From the NCBI RefSeq assembly GCF_023091745.1, contig NC_068934.1, forward strand, positions 19,794,434 to 19,858,433: a stretch of DNA of 64,000 bases. Direction: 5' to 3'. Shown here piece by piece: positions 21,752 to 32,403 of this stretch (positions are counted from its first letter, which is position 1; every line of letters begins with the position of its first letter). This DNA comes from Budorcas taxicolor. Taxonomy: Eukaryota; Chordata; Mammalia; Artiodactyla; Bovidae. The notes beneath the pieces are model-generated. The model saw nothing but the letters and a program-made list of their open reading frames with translations. It had not been told where the DNA came from and made no database searches. The position numbers were made by a program, and so were the translations under genes.

Positions 21752-23186
21752 AGTTGTTGTTCTTGTTGTTCATTTGCTCAGTCATGTCCGACTCATGGTG
21801 ACCCCATGGATTGCAACAATCCAGGCTTCTCTGTCCTTCAGCATCTCCCGGAACTTGCTCAGACTCATGTCCATTGAGTCAGTGATGCCATCCACCATCA
21901 AGTTGATGCCATCCAACCATCTCATCCTATGTTGTCGCCTTCTCCTCCTGCCTTCAATCTTCCCTAGCATCAGGAACAACAGCATTAGTGTCTTTTCCAG
22001 TGTGTCAGTTCTTCCCATTATGGCCAAAATATTGGAGCTTCAACCTCAGCATCAGTCCTTTCAATGAATATTCATGGTTGATTTCATTTAGGATGGACTG
22101 GTTGTATCTCCTTGCAGTACAAGGAACTCTGAACAGTCTTCTCTAACACCATAGTTCAAAAACATCTGTTCTTCACTGCTCAGCTTTCTTTATGGTCCAA
22201 CTCACATCCATACGTGACTACTGGAGAAGAAATAGCTATATGAACGCTTGTCAGCAAAGTAATGTCTCTGCTTTTTATACAATGTCTAGGTTTGTCATAG
22301 TTTTTCTTCCAAAAAGCAAGCATCTTTTAATTTCATGGCTGCAGTCACCATCTGCAGTTATTTTGGAGCCCAAGAAAAAAAATCTGTCACTGTTTCCATT
22401 ATTTCCTTATCTATTTGCCATGAAGTGATGGGACCAGATATCATGATCTTTGTTTTCTGAATGTTGAGCTTTAAGCCAGGTTTTTCACTCTCTTCTTTCA
22501 CTTTCATCAAGAGGCTGTTTAGTTCTTCACTTTCTGCCATAAGGGTGGTGTCATCTGCATATCTGAGGTTATTGATATTTCTCCTGGCAATCTTTATTCC
22601 AGCTGTGCTTCATTCACATTTCACATGATGCGCTCTGCATGTAGGTTAAATAAGCAGGGTGACATGTCTACTTCTAACTGTTGCTTTTTGAACTGCATAA
22701 GATTTCTCAGGAGGCAGGTCAGGTGGTTTGGTATTCCCATCTACTTAAGGATTTTCCACAATTTGTTGTGACACACACAGTCAGAGGCATTAGTGCAATC
22801 AATGAAGCAGAAGTAGACGTTTTTATGGAATTCTCTTACTTTTTCTATAATCCAATATGTATTGGCAGGTTCTTCTGCCATTTCTAAATCCAGCTTGAAC
22901 ATCTGGGAGTTCTTGGGTCATGTACTGTTGAAGCCTCACTTGGAGAATTTTGAGCATTACATGTGAGATGAAAGCAATTGTGTGGTAGTTTGAACATTGT
23001 TTGGCATTGTTCTTCTTTGGGATTGGAATGAAAACTGCCCTTTTCCAGGCCTGTAGCCACTGCTGAGTTTTCCAAATTTGCTGGCATATTGGTGTAGAAC
23101 TTTAACAGTATCATGTTTCAGGATTTGAAATAGCTCAACTGGAATTTCATCACCTCTACTAGCTTGGTTCGTAGTGATACTTCCTA
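21752..23186 (-). mobile_element. BovB LINE, 5'-truncated, old
   Basis: Reverse-strand copy from the 3' tail ('tgttcatttgctcagtcatg') to the ORF2 linker ('cgtagtgatacttcct', equivalent to TTNKASGG). ORF2 is fragmented by stops and small indels; the YADD codons near 22546-22560 remain readable on the coding strand. It carries the private variant copied into 21427-21534. Confidence 0.92.
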
Positions 23187-23187
23187 A

Positions 23188-23300
23188 TTCAGTTCTGTTC
23201 AGTCACTCAGTCTTGTCCGACTCTTTTTGGCCCCATGGTCTGCAGCACCCCAGGCCTCCCTGTCCATCATCAACTCCTGGAGCTTACTCAAACTCGTGTC
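23188..23300 (-). mobile_element. BovB 3' tip
   Basis: About 110 bp of the BovB 3' terminus ('ttcagttctgttcagtcact' onwards) lying directly against the broken 5' end of the preceding BovB. Either an independent small insertion or part of a rearrangement. Confidence 0.85.
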
Positions 23301-23389
23301 ACCCCACACATGCATTGTCTCCCCCATTATCAACATCACTCACTAGAATGGGAAGGATTTTTTTTAAACAAGTATGAACCTACATAGAC

Positions 23390-23760
23390 ACATCTTAAGT
23401 ACACAAAGTTCATAGTTTACCTTAAGGTTCACTCTTGGTATTGTACATCCTATGGGTTTGGACAAGTGTATCATGATACAGGTCCATCATCATAGTACCA
23501 TGCAGTATATTTTGACTTAGCTAATCATCCTCTGTGCTCTGCCTACTGCACCCTCCCCAACACTATAAATCATTGATCCCTTTAATATTCCCAAAAGTTT
23601 ACATTTCCAAAAATATCATAGAGTTAGAAGTCAAATTACTTTCATTTGGTAATATGTATTTGGAGTTTCTGTGTGTTTTTCATGCCTTGATAGCTTATTT
23701 CTTTTTAGTGCTGGGGAATACATTTTTTAGTAAAAAATATGGAAAATCATCTTAGATATC
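23390..23760. mobile_element. Ancient L1M-like fragment
   Basis: 'cactcttggtattgtacatc', 'tatgggtttggacaagtgta', 'ctttcatttggtaatatg' and 'catgccttgatagcttattt' in order match a common old mammalian L1 3' region. Diverged; orientation not assigned. Confidence 0.5.
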
Positions 23761-23775
23761 CATGAGGTAACTAGA

Positions 23776-24251
23776 GATGGTCCCTGATTTACGATGATTT
23801 ATGATTTTTTTACTTCAAGGTAGAGCAAAGGCAGGAAATATTATGTAGAAACCAAACTTTAAAGTCTGAATTTTGATCTTTCCTGGGCTATCAATATGTG
23901 GTCTAATATGTTCGTGATGCTGGGCAGCAGCAGAGAGCCCAAGTGCCTAGCTAGCCACACAATTACACAGATAAATAACTGATACATTTTGAACCATTCT
24001 GCACCCATTCAACTGTTCTGCTTTTCACTTGCAGTATGTACTCAATACATTTCATGAGAGATTCAACACTTTATTATAAAATAGGCTTTCTGTTAGATAA
24101 TTTTGCCCACTTGTAAGCTAATATAAGTGTTCTGAGCATATTATGCTAGGCTAAACTACTGGTTAGGTGTATTAAATGCATTTTTGAGTTGCAATACTCA
24201 GCTTACAATGGGCTTATTGGGATGTAGCCACATTGTAAGTAAAGATTGGTA
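23776..24251. mobile_element. Tigger-like MITE
   Basis: Left end 'gatggtccctgatttacgat' and right end '...cacattgtaagtaaagattggta' are imperfect inverted repeats. The interior has 'tgatgctgggcagcagcaga' and 'gtgttctgagcatattatgc', a layout I associate with a pogo/Tigger-type non-autonomous element of placental mammals. No transposase frame remains. Confidence 0.55.
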
Positions 24252-25084
24252 AATACAAATAAAATGAATACTTTTAATGGAAGAGAACAGGAGTGAGAGA
24301 AGGTAAATCTTGAAAGGCTTGCTGAAAAGTATATATAGAAAGCTGACTCAAAACAAAACAAGGTTTTCAACAATTACATCAACAAAACCCTTTTAAACTC
24401 AAAGAAAAATCACATATCCACACATACCCATGATGGGAATGACCCCTGAGGTTACAGAGTCTCTTCTTTAGCTATTGGAGTCTCCTTTATTTTGCTTCAC
24501 AATTTATTTTGCTCATCTGGCTTACCAAGTCAGACAAAATGAACAGACAGAGGATAAAATGACCTTCATCAAGCACAATCATCAACACACTAGCCTCACT
24601 GAGCCTCAACATGCTCAGCCTCACCAAAGTCAGCCCAGTGACAAGTTCACACAAACTGTCAGCCAATCATTCATTAGCTGCAGAGAAGTCAGAGAGATGG
24701 GGTCCACAGAGATATCCAGTTGTCTTCATAGATAGGAACTGATTTTTCAGCCATCATTTTTAAAAAGCTTAGATAAAACTATCCATTAAGCAAAGAAAAT
24801 TTTTAATTTCTCTGAAATAAATTTAGAAAGGTTAAAGTATACCCAGCTCGAGCACTTCTTTACTTCATCCCTAATCTTTAGTAATACTTTTTTTTTTTTA
24901 ACGTGTTACAGATTTCTGGATAATACCAGACCTCAGCAGATGTCTTCTAATGACAATAACTTTCTCAGTATTAGCAGTGGAATTTTCCCATGCCCATGGG
25001 GAAGATCTTGCTGTTCTATTTCTGTAAAATCCTCCTTGATTTCCTGGATGAGTTGTTATGTCCTCTTAAAGTATGGTATATGTG
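24252..25084. other. Unassigned AT-rich DNA
   Basis: No gene found. An 86-codon frame at 24475-24735, rich in His/Gln, overlaps several near-repeats of 'cctcac' and 'cagcc' and has no known domain. A poly-T run lies at about 24888-24899. Confidence 0.5.
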
Positions 25085-25210
25085 ATGGGATAAGTATGGC
25101 TTCTAGAGTGCTCAGATCTTAGCCCCCTCACTTATTTTGTTGTCACCTTGAGTCATTTAGTGTCTTTAGACCTTAGCTCTCCCTTTATTCTCCAACAAAA
25201 ATATAAAGCA
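25085..25210 (+). mobile_element. Possible MIR SINE
   Basis: Weak MIR pattern: 'agatcttagccccctcactt', 'accttgagtcatttagtgtc', then 'agaccttagctctccc'. Confidence 0.35.
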
Positions 25211-25229
25211 ACATTAATTAGAAATATGT

Positions 25230-25660
25230 TTAGCTACATATAACAGGAAGCTATCACTGATTTAAGCAGAGGTGCATTTTTCTCACATACACAAAAATCC
25301 AGATGTAAGGAATTACAATTGTTGATTCAGCTTCTTTTTAATGAAAGTAGAAATTCAAACTGTTTTTGTGTTCCTACCCTATCATCCTTAGTGTGCTGAA
25401 TTTATTCTTAACATCTGTTGTTTCAAGGTCACAAGATAGATTCAGCCACTGAACATTTTATTATTAGGGTTCAAGGCAGGAAGAAAAGAACAGACAGTGC
25501 CAGGGTTTGTCTGTTTGGGCTTCCCTTTACTAGGAAAGCAGAAGTTCTATAAAGTTGTACCTACTACCCAGAAGTTTTTCCCTTAGTTATGACTGTCCAG
25601 AAGTGAAAAATGTGGCCAGACTTGGCTTCAAGAAAGACTCAGAAATCACAGATTATGACT
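25230..25660. mobile_element. Ancient mammalian interspersed repeat, family not assigned
   Basis: 'gctacatataacaggaagct', 'tttaagcagaggtgcatttt', 'ctatcatccttagtgtgct', 'caaggcaggaag' and 'ccagaagtgaaaaatgtggc' follow the order of a common placental repeat. Diverged. Confidence 0.4.
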
Positions 25661-25739
25661 GTCTTAACTGATCATGACCAATCATGATGTATCATAAGAT
25701 GGGATATATTAAAAGGAACTTATGTTCAGGTTAGTGGCA

Positions 25740-25835
25740 ACACATGCCACCCACTGACTTTGGTGATTTGTTGTGATGATTAAATGCAAGTGTATGTAAA
25801 CGCCAATCCAGAGTAAACACTAAGTAAATGTTAGT
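25740..25835 (+). mobile_element. MIR 3' end
   Basis: 'tgttgtgatgattaaatgca' and 'aacactaagtaaatgttag' match the MIR 3' part. Confidence 0.55.
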
Positions 25836-26026
25836 CTGACAATATTGCTTATAGTTGTGTATCTGCCTTGCCCTATGGTATCTTAGGGTATTAATTGCTC
25901 TCCGAGGCCAGAAATCATATTTAATTCATCCTTAGACACCATGCACTACCAAAAAAAGTAAATCTGGGAGCAATATCTTGGGAATTGGTACATTTACAAT
26001 TAGGCCTTTAACCTCTGTGGCTGTTA

Positions 26027-26534
26027 CTGGGTTGGCCAAAAGGTTCATTTGTGTTTTACTACATTTTATATTTAGAATATATACATATAAAGGGTGGTAT
26101 TCAAATAATATATAACCAAAATGACAACAACATTCAGTAGGCTCTGCTACGTCTCCAGCATGTCTTAATTGTTACAGATAAAGAATTAATTTTGGTCCAG
26201 TCTAAACCTGTGTCAGTGTATCTGACACACACAGACTCTGCAGCTTTGTCTCCTACATTCTGTTCTGTATTTGAAGGCCAGCTCCTCACTTTAGGGCTCT
26301 TACTGCTGACAGTTCTCATTAGTTATTCCTGGTGAAAGCATCATGTTGCTGTAGTTTCCGCCTTCTACTAGAAAAGTAATTTCTCTAAATTCCAGAAACC
26401 GCATTTTCTCTACAGGACCAGATGTTTGTGCTTTGGTGCAAGTTGATTCCATTCTTTTGCTCCACACAATGGGATTAAACATCCCTTTTTGTCTGGAAAC
26501 ACCTCTTTTATTTAGGAACTTTTGGCCAACCTAA
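26027..26534. mobile_element. Mariner-like element with undesignated interior (repeat copy B)
   Basis: The ends are inverted repeats: 'ctgggttggccaaaaggttc' on the left, and the complement 'ttaggttggccaaaagttcc' on the right. Each is flanked by TA (26025-26026 and 26535-26536), the target used by Tc1/mariner transposons. The 508-bp interior encodes no transposase. Its central 400 bp (26078-26477) is homologous to 21014-21661, where such ends are not visible. Either this is a non-autonomous mariner family and copy A has lost its ends, or an older repeat was captured between mariner ends. Confidence 0.75.
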
Positions 26535-26763
26535 TAGTAAATAGTATAATATCACTTTCATTTGAAAACACTCAAATTAGACTTAACCTTTGTGAAGCCT
26601 GGGACTCCGGGAGTTCTTTTATCAGCTTTCCAGATGATTGATCTTTATGTACTGTTTGAATAAAATATTAAGAGTATGGCCGGTCATGTCTAATAATCAA
26701 TTCTAAATCATAGAATACAGTTCTTGTCATAAGTAGACTTTAAAAACATCTTTATATTGAATG

Positions 26764-26966
26764 AGGGGCTTCCCTGGTGGTTCAGACAGCAAAGAACTTG
26801 CCTGCAATGTGGGAGAGACCCAAATTCAATCCCTGGGCCAGGAAGATCCCCTGGAGAAGAAAATGGCAACCCACTCCAGTATTCTCGCCTGGAAAATCCC
26901 ATGGATGGAGGAGTCTGGAGGGCTATGGGGTCACAAAGAGTCAGAAACAGCTGAGCAACTGATAAC
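26764..26966 (+). mobile_element. Bov-tA SINE
   Basis: Complete forward copy from 'gggcttccctggtggttcag' to 'ctgagcaactgataactaac'. All three forward frames are open for 60-70 codons here, an accident of the SINE sequence. Confidence 0.92.
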
Positions 26967-27388
26967 TAACTAACCTTTTGTTTCTTACTGGACTAATATA
27001 TTATGCATTGGTTCCTCACTTCCAATAACATCTTCATATGACCTTTAAGATACATAAGGAAAATTAATAATTCTGTATCTGACATATATTAATTAAAATA
27101 ATTAAAATTAAGTGACTTTTTATATATTCAGAATAATAAATACTACTACTGTTGCTATATATTTTTAGCCAAGAATGAATTCCAGGGGCAAGAAATGAGC
27201 AAAACTATAACTTCACTGAAATAAAAATAAAGTTATGAAAGGTAACTGGGTTGAAAAATGACAAGCATCAAGAAAAGTCAAATGATTCTATAACATACAA
27301 AATATTAGTCATAAGCATTTTCTAAAGCCAATTACACTGAAAATGTTTGAGATGTCATTCATCTTATATTAGAAATGTATCTCTTTAG
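26967..27388. other. Unassigned AT-rich DNA
   Basis: No gene or repeat recognised. Confidence 0.5.
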
Positions 27389-27537
27389 GTCACTCAACCA
27401 TGTGTGGCTCTTTGCAACTCCATGGACTATAGCCTGCTAGGCTCCTATGTTCGTAGGATCTTCCTGACCCAGGAACTGAACTAGTCTCTCCTGCATGACA
27501 GGCAGATTCTTTACCACTGAGCTACCAGAAAAGCCCT
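27389..27537 (-). mobile_element. Bov-tA SINE, internally deleted
   Basis: Reverse-strand copy with 'ctctttgcaactccatggac' and the head side 'gagctaccagaaaagccct'. About 50 bp of the middle ('caagaatactggagtgggtt' region) is missing. Confidence 0.85.
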
Positions 27538-27787
27538 AAAAATGTATTCTGGTTAATTAATTATAGGAAAAATTGGTCAAAACAAAGATTTTTGACTTAG
27601 TTATTGTTTTGTTTTGCAGGACTCCTATAACCTTTAATACATTAATATACTAAGAGTTTCAAGAGGAAGAGATGACACAAAGTGTTTCCCAAAAATATTC
27701 TGTAAAAGAATTCTATTCAAATACTGCATAGGACTAGTGTTCTGAGGAGCACTTTTGGAGAATAATGGCTAAATAACTCTGTATAAC

Positions 27788-28090
27788 ATGTCACCAGATG
27801 GTCAATACCGAAACCAGATTGATTATATTCTTTGCAGCCAAATGTGGAGAAGCTCTATACGGTCAGCAAAAACAAGACTGGAAGCTGACTGTGGCTCAGA
27901 TCATGAACTCCTTATTGCCAGATTCAGACTTAAATTGAAGAAAGTAGGGAAAACCACCAGGTCATTCAGGTATAACCTATGTCAAATGTCTTGTGATTAT
28001 ACAATGCAAGTGACGAATAGATTCAAGGGACTAGATCTGTTAGACAGAGTACCTGAAGAACTATGGACAGAAGTCCGTAACACTGTATAG
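27788..28090 (+). pseudogene. BovB endonuclease C-terminal relic
   Basis: A 100-codon open piece with the end of the APE-type endonuclease domain: RNQIDYILCSQMWRSSIRSA and CGSDHELLIARFRLKLKKVG, including the SDH triad region of this nuclease family. The N-terminal catalytic half is absent and a stop follows shortly, so no nicking activity is possible. Confidence 0.88.
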
Positions 28091-28555
28091 GTGGTGATCA
28101 AAACCATTGCCAAGAAAAAGAAATGCAAAAATCCAAATAGTTGTCTGAGAAAGCCTTATAAATAGCAGAGAAAAGACAAGAAGCAGAAGACAAAGGAGAA
28201 AAGGAAAGATATACCCATCTGAATGCAGAGTTCCAAAGAATAGCAAGGAGAAATAAGAAAGCCTTCCTAAGCAAACAATGCAAAGAAATAGAAGAAAACA
28301 CAAGAATGGGAAAAACTAGAGATCTTTTCAAAAAATTTAGAGATGTCAAGGGGAATGTTTCATGCAAAGATCAGCACATTAAGGAATAGAAATGGTACGG
28401 ACCTAACAGAAACAAAAGATATTAAGAAGATGTGGCAAGAATACGAAGAAGAACTATACAAAAAAGATCTTCATGACCCAGATAACCATGATGGTGTGAT
28501 CACATCTTGACCCAGATGTCTTGGAGTGAAAATCAAATGGGGCTTAAGAAGCATC

Positions 28556-29296
28556 AATAATACTAAAGTGGTTTGCCATTCCCTTCTCCAGTGGACCACA
28601 TTTTGTCGGAACTCTCTACCATGACCCGTTCATCTTGGGTAGCCCTACAAGGTATGGCTCATAGTTTCATTGAGTTAGACAAGGCTGTGGTCCATGTGAT
28701 CAGATAGGTTAGTTTTCTGTGATTGTGGTTTTCGGGGCATTTGCGCTCTGATGAAGGATAAAAGGCTTATGGAAGCTTCCTATTGGGAGAGACTGACTGA
28801 GGGGGAAACTGTATCTTGTTCTGATGGGCAGGGCCATGCTCAGTAAATCTTTAATCCAATTTTCTCATGACAGGTAGGCTGTGTTCTTGCCCTGTTATTT
28901 ACCTGGAGCCAAACTATGGTGGACATAATGAAGATAATGGTGACCTCCTTCAAAAGGTCCCATGCGCACACTGCTACACTCAGTGCCCTCAACCCTGCAG
29001 CAGGCCACCGCTGACCCACGCCTCTGCCAGAGACTCCTGGGCACTCATGGGCAAGTCTGGGTCAGTCTCTTGTGGGGTCACTGCTCCCTTCTCCTGGGTT
29101 CTGGTGCACACAAGATTCTGTTTATGCCCTCCAAAAGTCTATTTACCAGTCCTATGTAACTTCTGGCAGCTCTGTGATAGGGTTAATGGTGACCTCCTCC
29201 AAGAGGGCTTATGCCACATGAGGTCTGCTGCACCCAGCGCCCCTGTCCCTGTGGCAGTCCACTGGTGACCCGTACCTCCATAGGAGACACTCAAAA
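28556..29296 (-). mobile_element. Inverted BovB 5'-untranslated block
   Basis: The reverse complement matches the 5' region of the 43191-47246 copy (roughly 43540-44220 there). Shared landmarks, read here in reverse, are 'gtggtttgccattccc', 'catcttgggtagcccta' and 'ggtgacctcctccaagag'. The left junction shares 'aata' with the forward block. There is no BovB 3' end, so it did not arrive as an independent insertion. Confidence 0.85.
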
Positions 29297-29317
29297 CCAG
29301 ACCACCTGACCTGCCTC

Positions 29318-29881
29318 TTGAGAAATCTGTATGCAGGTCAAGAAGCAACACTTAGAACTGGACATGGAACAACAGACTGGTCCCAAGTAGGAAAAGAAGT
29401 ACGTCAAGGCTGTATATTGTTACCATGCTTATTTAGCTTATATGCAGAGTACATTAAGAAAAATGCTGGGCTGGAAGAAGCACAAGCTGGAATTAAGATT
29501 GCCGGGAGAAATATCAATAACCTCAGATATGCAGATGACATCACTTTTACGGCAGAGAGCAAAGAAGAACTAAAGAGCCTCTTGATGAAAGTGAAAGAGG
29601 AGAGTGAAAAAGCTGGCTTAAAACTCAATATTCGAAAAACAAAGGAGACATCTGCTCCTATCACTTCACGGCAAATAGATGGGGAAACAGTGGCTGACTT
29701 TATTTTTCTAGTCTCCAAAATCACTGCAGATAGTGACTGCAGCCATGAAATTAAAAGACACTTGCTCCTTGGAAGAAAAGTTATGACCAAACTAGACAAC
29801 ATATTAAAAAGCAGAGACATTACTTTGCTAACAAAGATCCATCTAAGTCAAAGCTATGGTTTTTCCAGTAGTCATGTATGA
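29318..29881 (+). pseudogene. BovB reverse-transcriptase palm relic
   Basis: A 187-codon open piece containing RQGCILLPCLFSLYAEYIKK, NNLRYADDITFTAESKEEL and ITADSDCSHEIKRHLLLGRK. The catalytic YADD is intact here, but the first RT motifs (fingers and the YFCFIDYAKAFD block) are absent and a frameshift ends the frame near 29881. Confidence 0.9.
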
Positions 29882-30317
29882 ATGTGAAAGTTGGACTATA
29901 AAGAAAGCTGAGCACCGAAGAATTGAAGCTTTTGAACTGTGGTTTTGGAGAAGGCTCTTGAGAGTCCCTTGAACTGCAAGGAGATGCAATCAGTCCATCC
30001 TAAAGGAAATCAGTCCTGAATATTCATTGGAAGGACTGATGCTGAAGCTCAAACTCCAATACTTTGGCCACCTGAAGCAAAGAGCTGACTCATTTGAAAA
30101 GACCCTGATCCTGGGAAAGATTGAAGGCAGGAGGAGAAGGGGATGACAGACAATACAAAATTTGAAAAAAATTCAAGGAATTAAATGGTATCATATCTCT
30201 CTTCACCAATACGTATGTTTGGGTGGGGTTGAGACATTTTTACACAATAAAAAAATTGGAGACAGCTTTGAATTCAGTAAAGTAGCCTAAAATAGAAAAT
30301 TTAAAGTATAATATTGT

Positions 30318-30526
30318 GTTTGTGTTATTTGCTCAGTTGTGTCTCACATTTTGTGACCGCATGGACTGTAGCTCTCCAAGCTCCTCTGTTTATGGTATTT
30401 CCCAGGCAAGAATCCTGGAATGGGTTGGTATTCCCTTCTCCAGGGGATCTTCCCAACCCAGGGATTGAACCCTGGTCTCCTGCATTGCAAGCAGTTTCTT
30501 TACTGTCTGAACCACCAGGGAGCTTC
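30318..30526 (-). mobile_element. Bov-tA SINE
   Basis: Reverse-strand complete copy; 'gaaccctggtctcctgcatt' and the head side 'tgaaccaccagggagc' are well kept. Confidence 0.92.
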
Positions 30527-30888
30527 AAAATGTAAATTAGGAAATAGAAACTTTAGGATAGGTAAAACTTTCATCCATAGGTCAGTAGTTCTGTAGTTAT
30601 AGAATGAGCTTCAAATATGTTTTCTACAGCTACTATTTATGGCATGTTATGTCGCAGACAGGATTTTGTTTTCCAATGCCTGTGAACACCATTGTGTGCA
30701 TATAAGAGATGCAACTAAAATTAGACATTTGTTGTCTGTGCATAATCAAGGCTGGGAAAGTCACTGTGTCACAATCTGCTTCTTATAACTTTAAATTTTG
30801 TCTAAACTAATTGTAATTGTGAATGATCTGAAATCTCCTTTCAATTAATCAAATAGGTTGAGTTGTACTCAGCGAAAAATTAATTTAT
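30527..30888. other. Unassigned DNA
   Basis: No gene or repeat recognised. Confidence 0.5.
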
Positions 30889-30897
30889 ATTAATTAG

Positions 30898-32216
30898 AAA
30901 GGCAATGCCAAAGAATGCTCAAACTACCGCACAATTGCACTCATCTCACATGCTAGTAAAGTAATGCTCAAAATTCTCCAAGCCAGGCTTCAGTAATACG
31001 TGAACCATGAACTTCCTGATGTTCAAGCTGGTTTTCAAAAAGGCAAAGGAACCAGAGATCAAATTGCCAACATCCACTGGATCATGGAAAAAGCAAGAGG
31101 GTTCCAGAAAAACATCTATTTCTGCTTTATTGACTATGCCAAAGCCTTTGACTGTGTGGGTCACAATAAACTGTGGAAAATTCTGAGAGAGATGGGAATA
31201 CCAGACCACCTGACCTGCCCCTTAAGAAATCTGTATGCAGGTCAGGAAGCAACAGTTAGAACTGGACATGGAACAACAGACTATTTCCAAATAGGAAAAA
31301 GAGTGCATCAAGGCTGTATATTGTCACCCTGCTTATTTAACTTCTATGCAGAGTACATCATGAGAAATGCTGGACTGGAAGAAACACAAGCTGGAATCTT
31401 GATTGCTGGGAGAAATATCAATAACCTCAGATATGCAGATGACACCACCCTTATGGCAGAAAGTGAAGGGGAGCTAAAAAGCCTCTTGAAGAAAGTGAAA
31501 GAGGAGAGTGAAAAAGTTGGCTTAAAGCTCAACATTCAGAAAATGAAGATCATGGCATCCGGTCCCATCATTTCATGGGAAATAGATGGGCAAACAGTGG
31601 AAACAGTGTCAGACTTTATTTTTCTGGGCTCCAAAATCACTGCAGATGGTGATTGCAGCCATGAAATTAAAAGACGCTTACTCCTTGGAAGGAAAGTTAT
31701 GACCAACCTAGATAGCATATGGAAAGCAGAGACATTACTTTGCCGACTAAGGTCCGTCTAGTCAAGGCTATGGTTTTTCCAGTAATCATGTATGGATGTG
31801 AGAGTTGGACTGCGAAGAAAGCCGAGTGCCGAAGAATTGATGCTTTTTAACTGTGGTGTTGGAGAAGACTCTTGAGAGTCTCTTGGACTGCAAGGAGATC
31901 CAACCAATCCATTCTGAAGGAGATCAGCCCTGGGATTTCTTTGGAAGGAATGTTGCTAAAGCTGAAACTCCAGTACTTTGGCCACCTCATGAGAAGAGCT
32001 GACTCACTGGAAAAGACTCTGATGCTGGGAGGGATTGGGGGCAGGAGGAGAAGGGGATGACCCCGGATGAGATGGCTGGATGGCATCACGGACTCAATGG
32101 ACGTGAGTCTGAGTGAACTCCGGGAGTTGGTGATGGACAGGGAGGCCTGGCATGCTGCGATTCATGGCATCGCAAAGAGTTGGACACAACTGAGCAACTG
32201 AACTGAATAATTAATA
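30898..32216 (+). mobile_element. BovB LINE, 5'-truncated
   Basis: Starts in the ORF2 linker ('aaggcaatgccaaagaatgc', KGNAKECSNY) and runs to the 3' end ('gagcaactgaactgaa'). A 9-bp AT-rich duplication, attaattag (30889-30897 and 32217-32225), fits the boundaries but is low in complexity. It is one of the better preserved copies. Confidence 0.92.
31000..32060 (+). pseudogene. BovB reverse-transcriptase relic, longest intact palm
   Basis: 253 codons are open from 31000 to 31761, with VQAGFQKGKGTRDQIANIHW, YFCFIDYAKAFDCVGHNKLW, QGCILSPCLFNFYAEYIMRN and NNLRYADDTTLMAES, so the catalytic YADD is intact. After a frameshift near 31730 the C-terminal region continues in another frame to about 32060 (SNQSILKEISPGISLEGM, GGIGGRRRRG). 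The endonuclease and the start of ORF2 are missing, so it is a dead RT fragment despite the preserved active site. Confidence 0.92.
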
Positions 32217-32403
32217 ATTAATTAGGAGTAACATTAATATAGGAGTACATATATACACTCTGTACAGAAGCTTGTAATTTCTTATTTTGCTAGAAGTGAA
32301 TGCAATTTTTTAGCCTGTATTTTTGTTTAGTCAAAGTCCTCTATTTTCAGTGTGTGCTGATTCTTTCCTGGATAGCTTACAAGTTTTTCTCCAAGAACTT
32401 GCA

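Larger units (their letters stand above)
27785..30149 (+). mobile_element. Rearranged BovB LINE with inverted 5' segment
   Basis: Three blocks. 27785 to about 28555 is forward endonuclease C-terminus plus linker. 28556-29296 is BovB 5'-untranslated sequence in reverse orientation. 29297-30149 is forward RT palm to C-terminus. The expected ORF2 stretch between TTNKASGG and DHLTCLLRNL is missing and replaced by the inverted block. The copy also stops at 30149 ('ggagaaggggatgacaga') without the usual BovB 3' end, which is unusual because LINE copies normally keep their 3' end. Confidence 0.9.

Noticed and set aside
24475..24735. His/Gln-rich 86-codon frame as a small gene
   Set aside because: Low complexity composition, no domain, no context; treated as chance.
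28867..29268. 133-codon forward open frame with many Cys and Pro
   Set aside because: It lies in the inverted BovB 5' untranslated block. No domain is recognisable and it reads antisense to the element.
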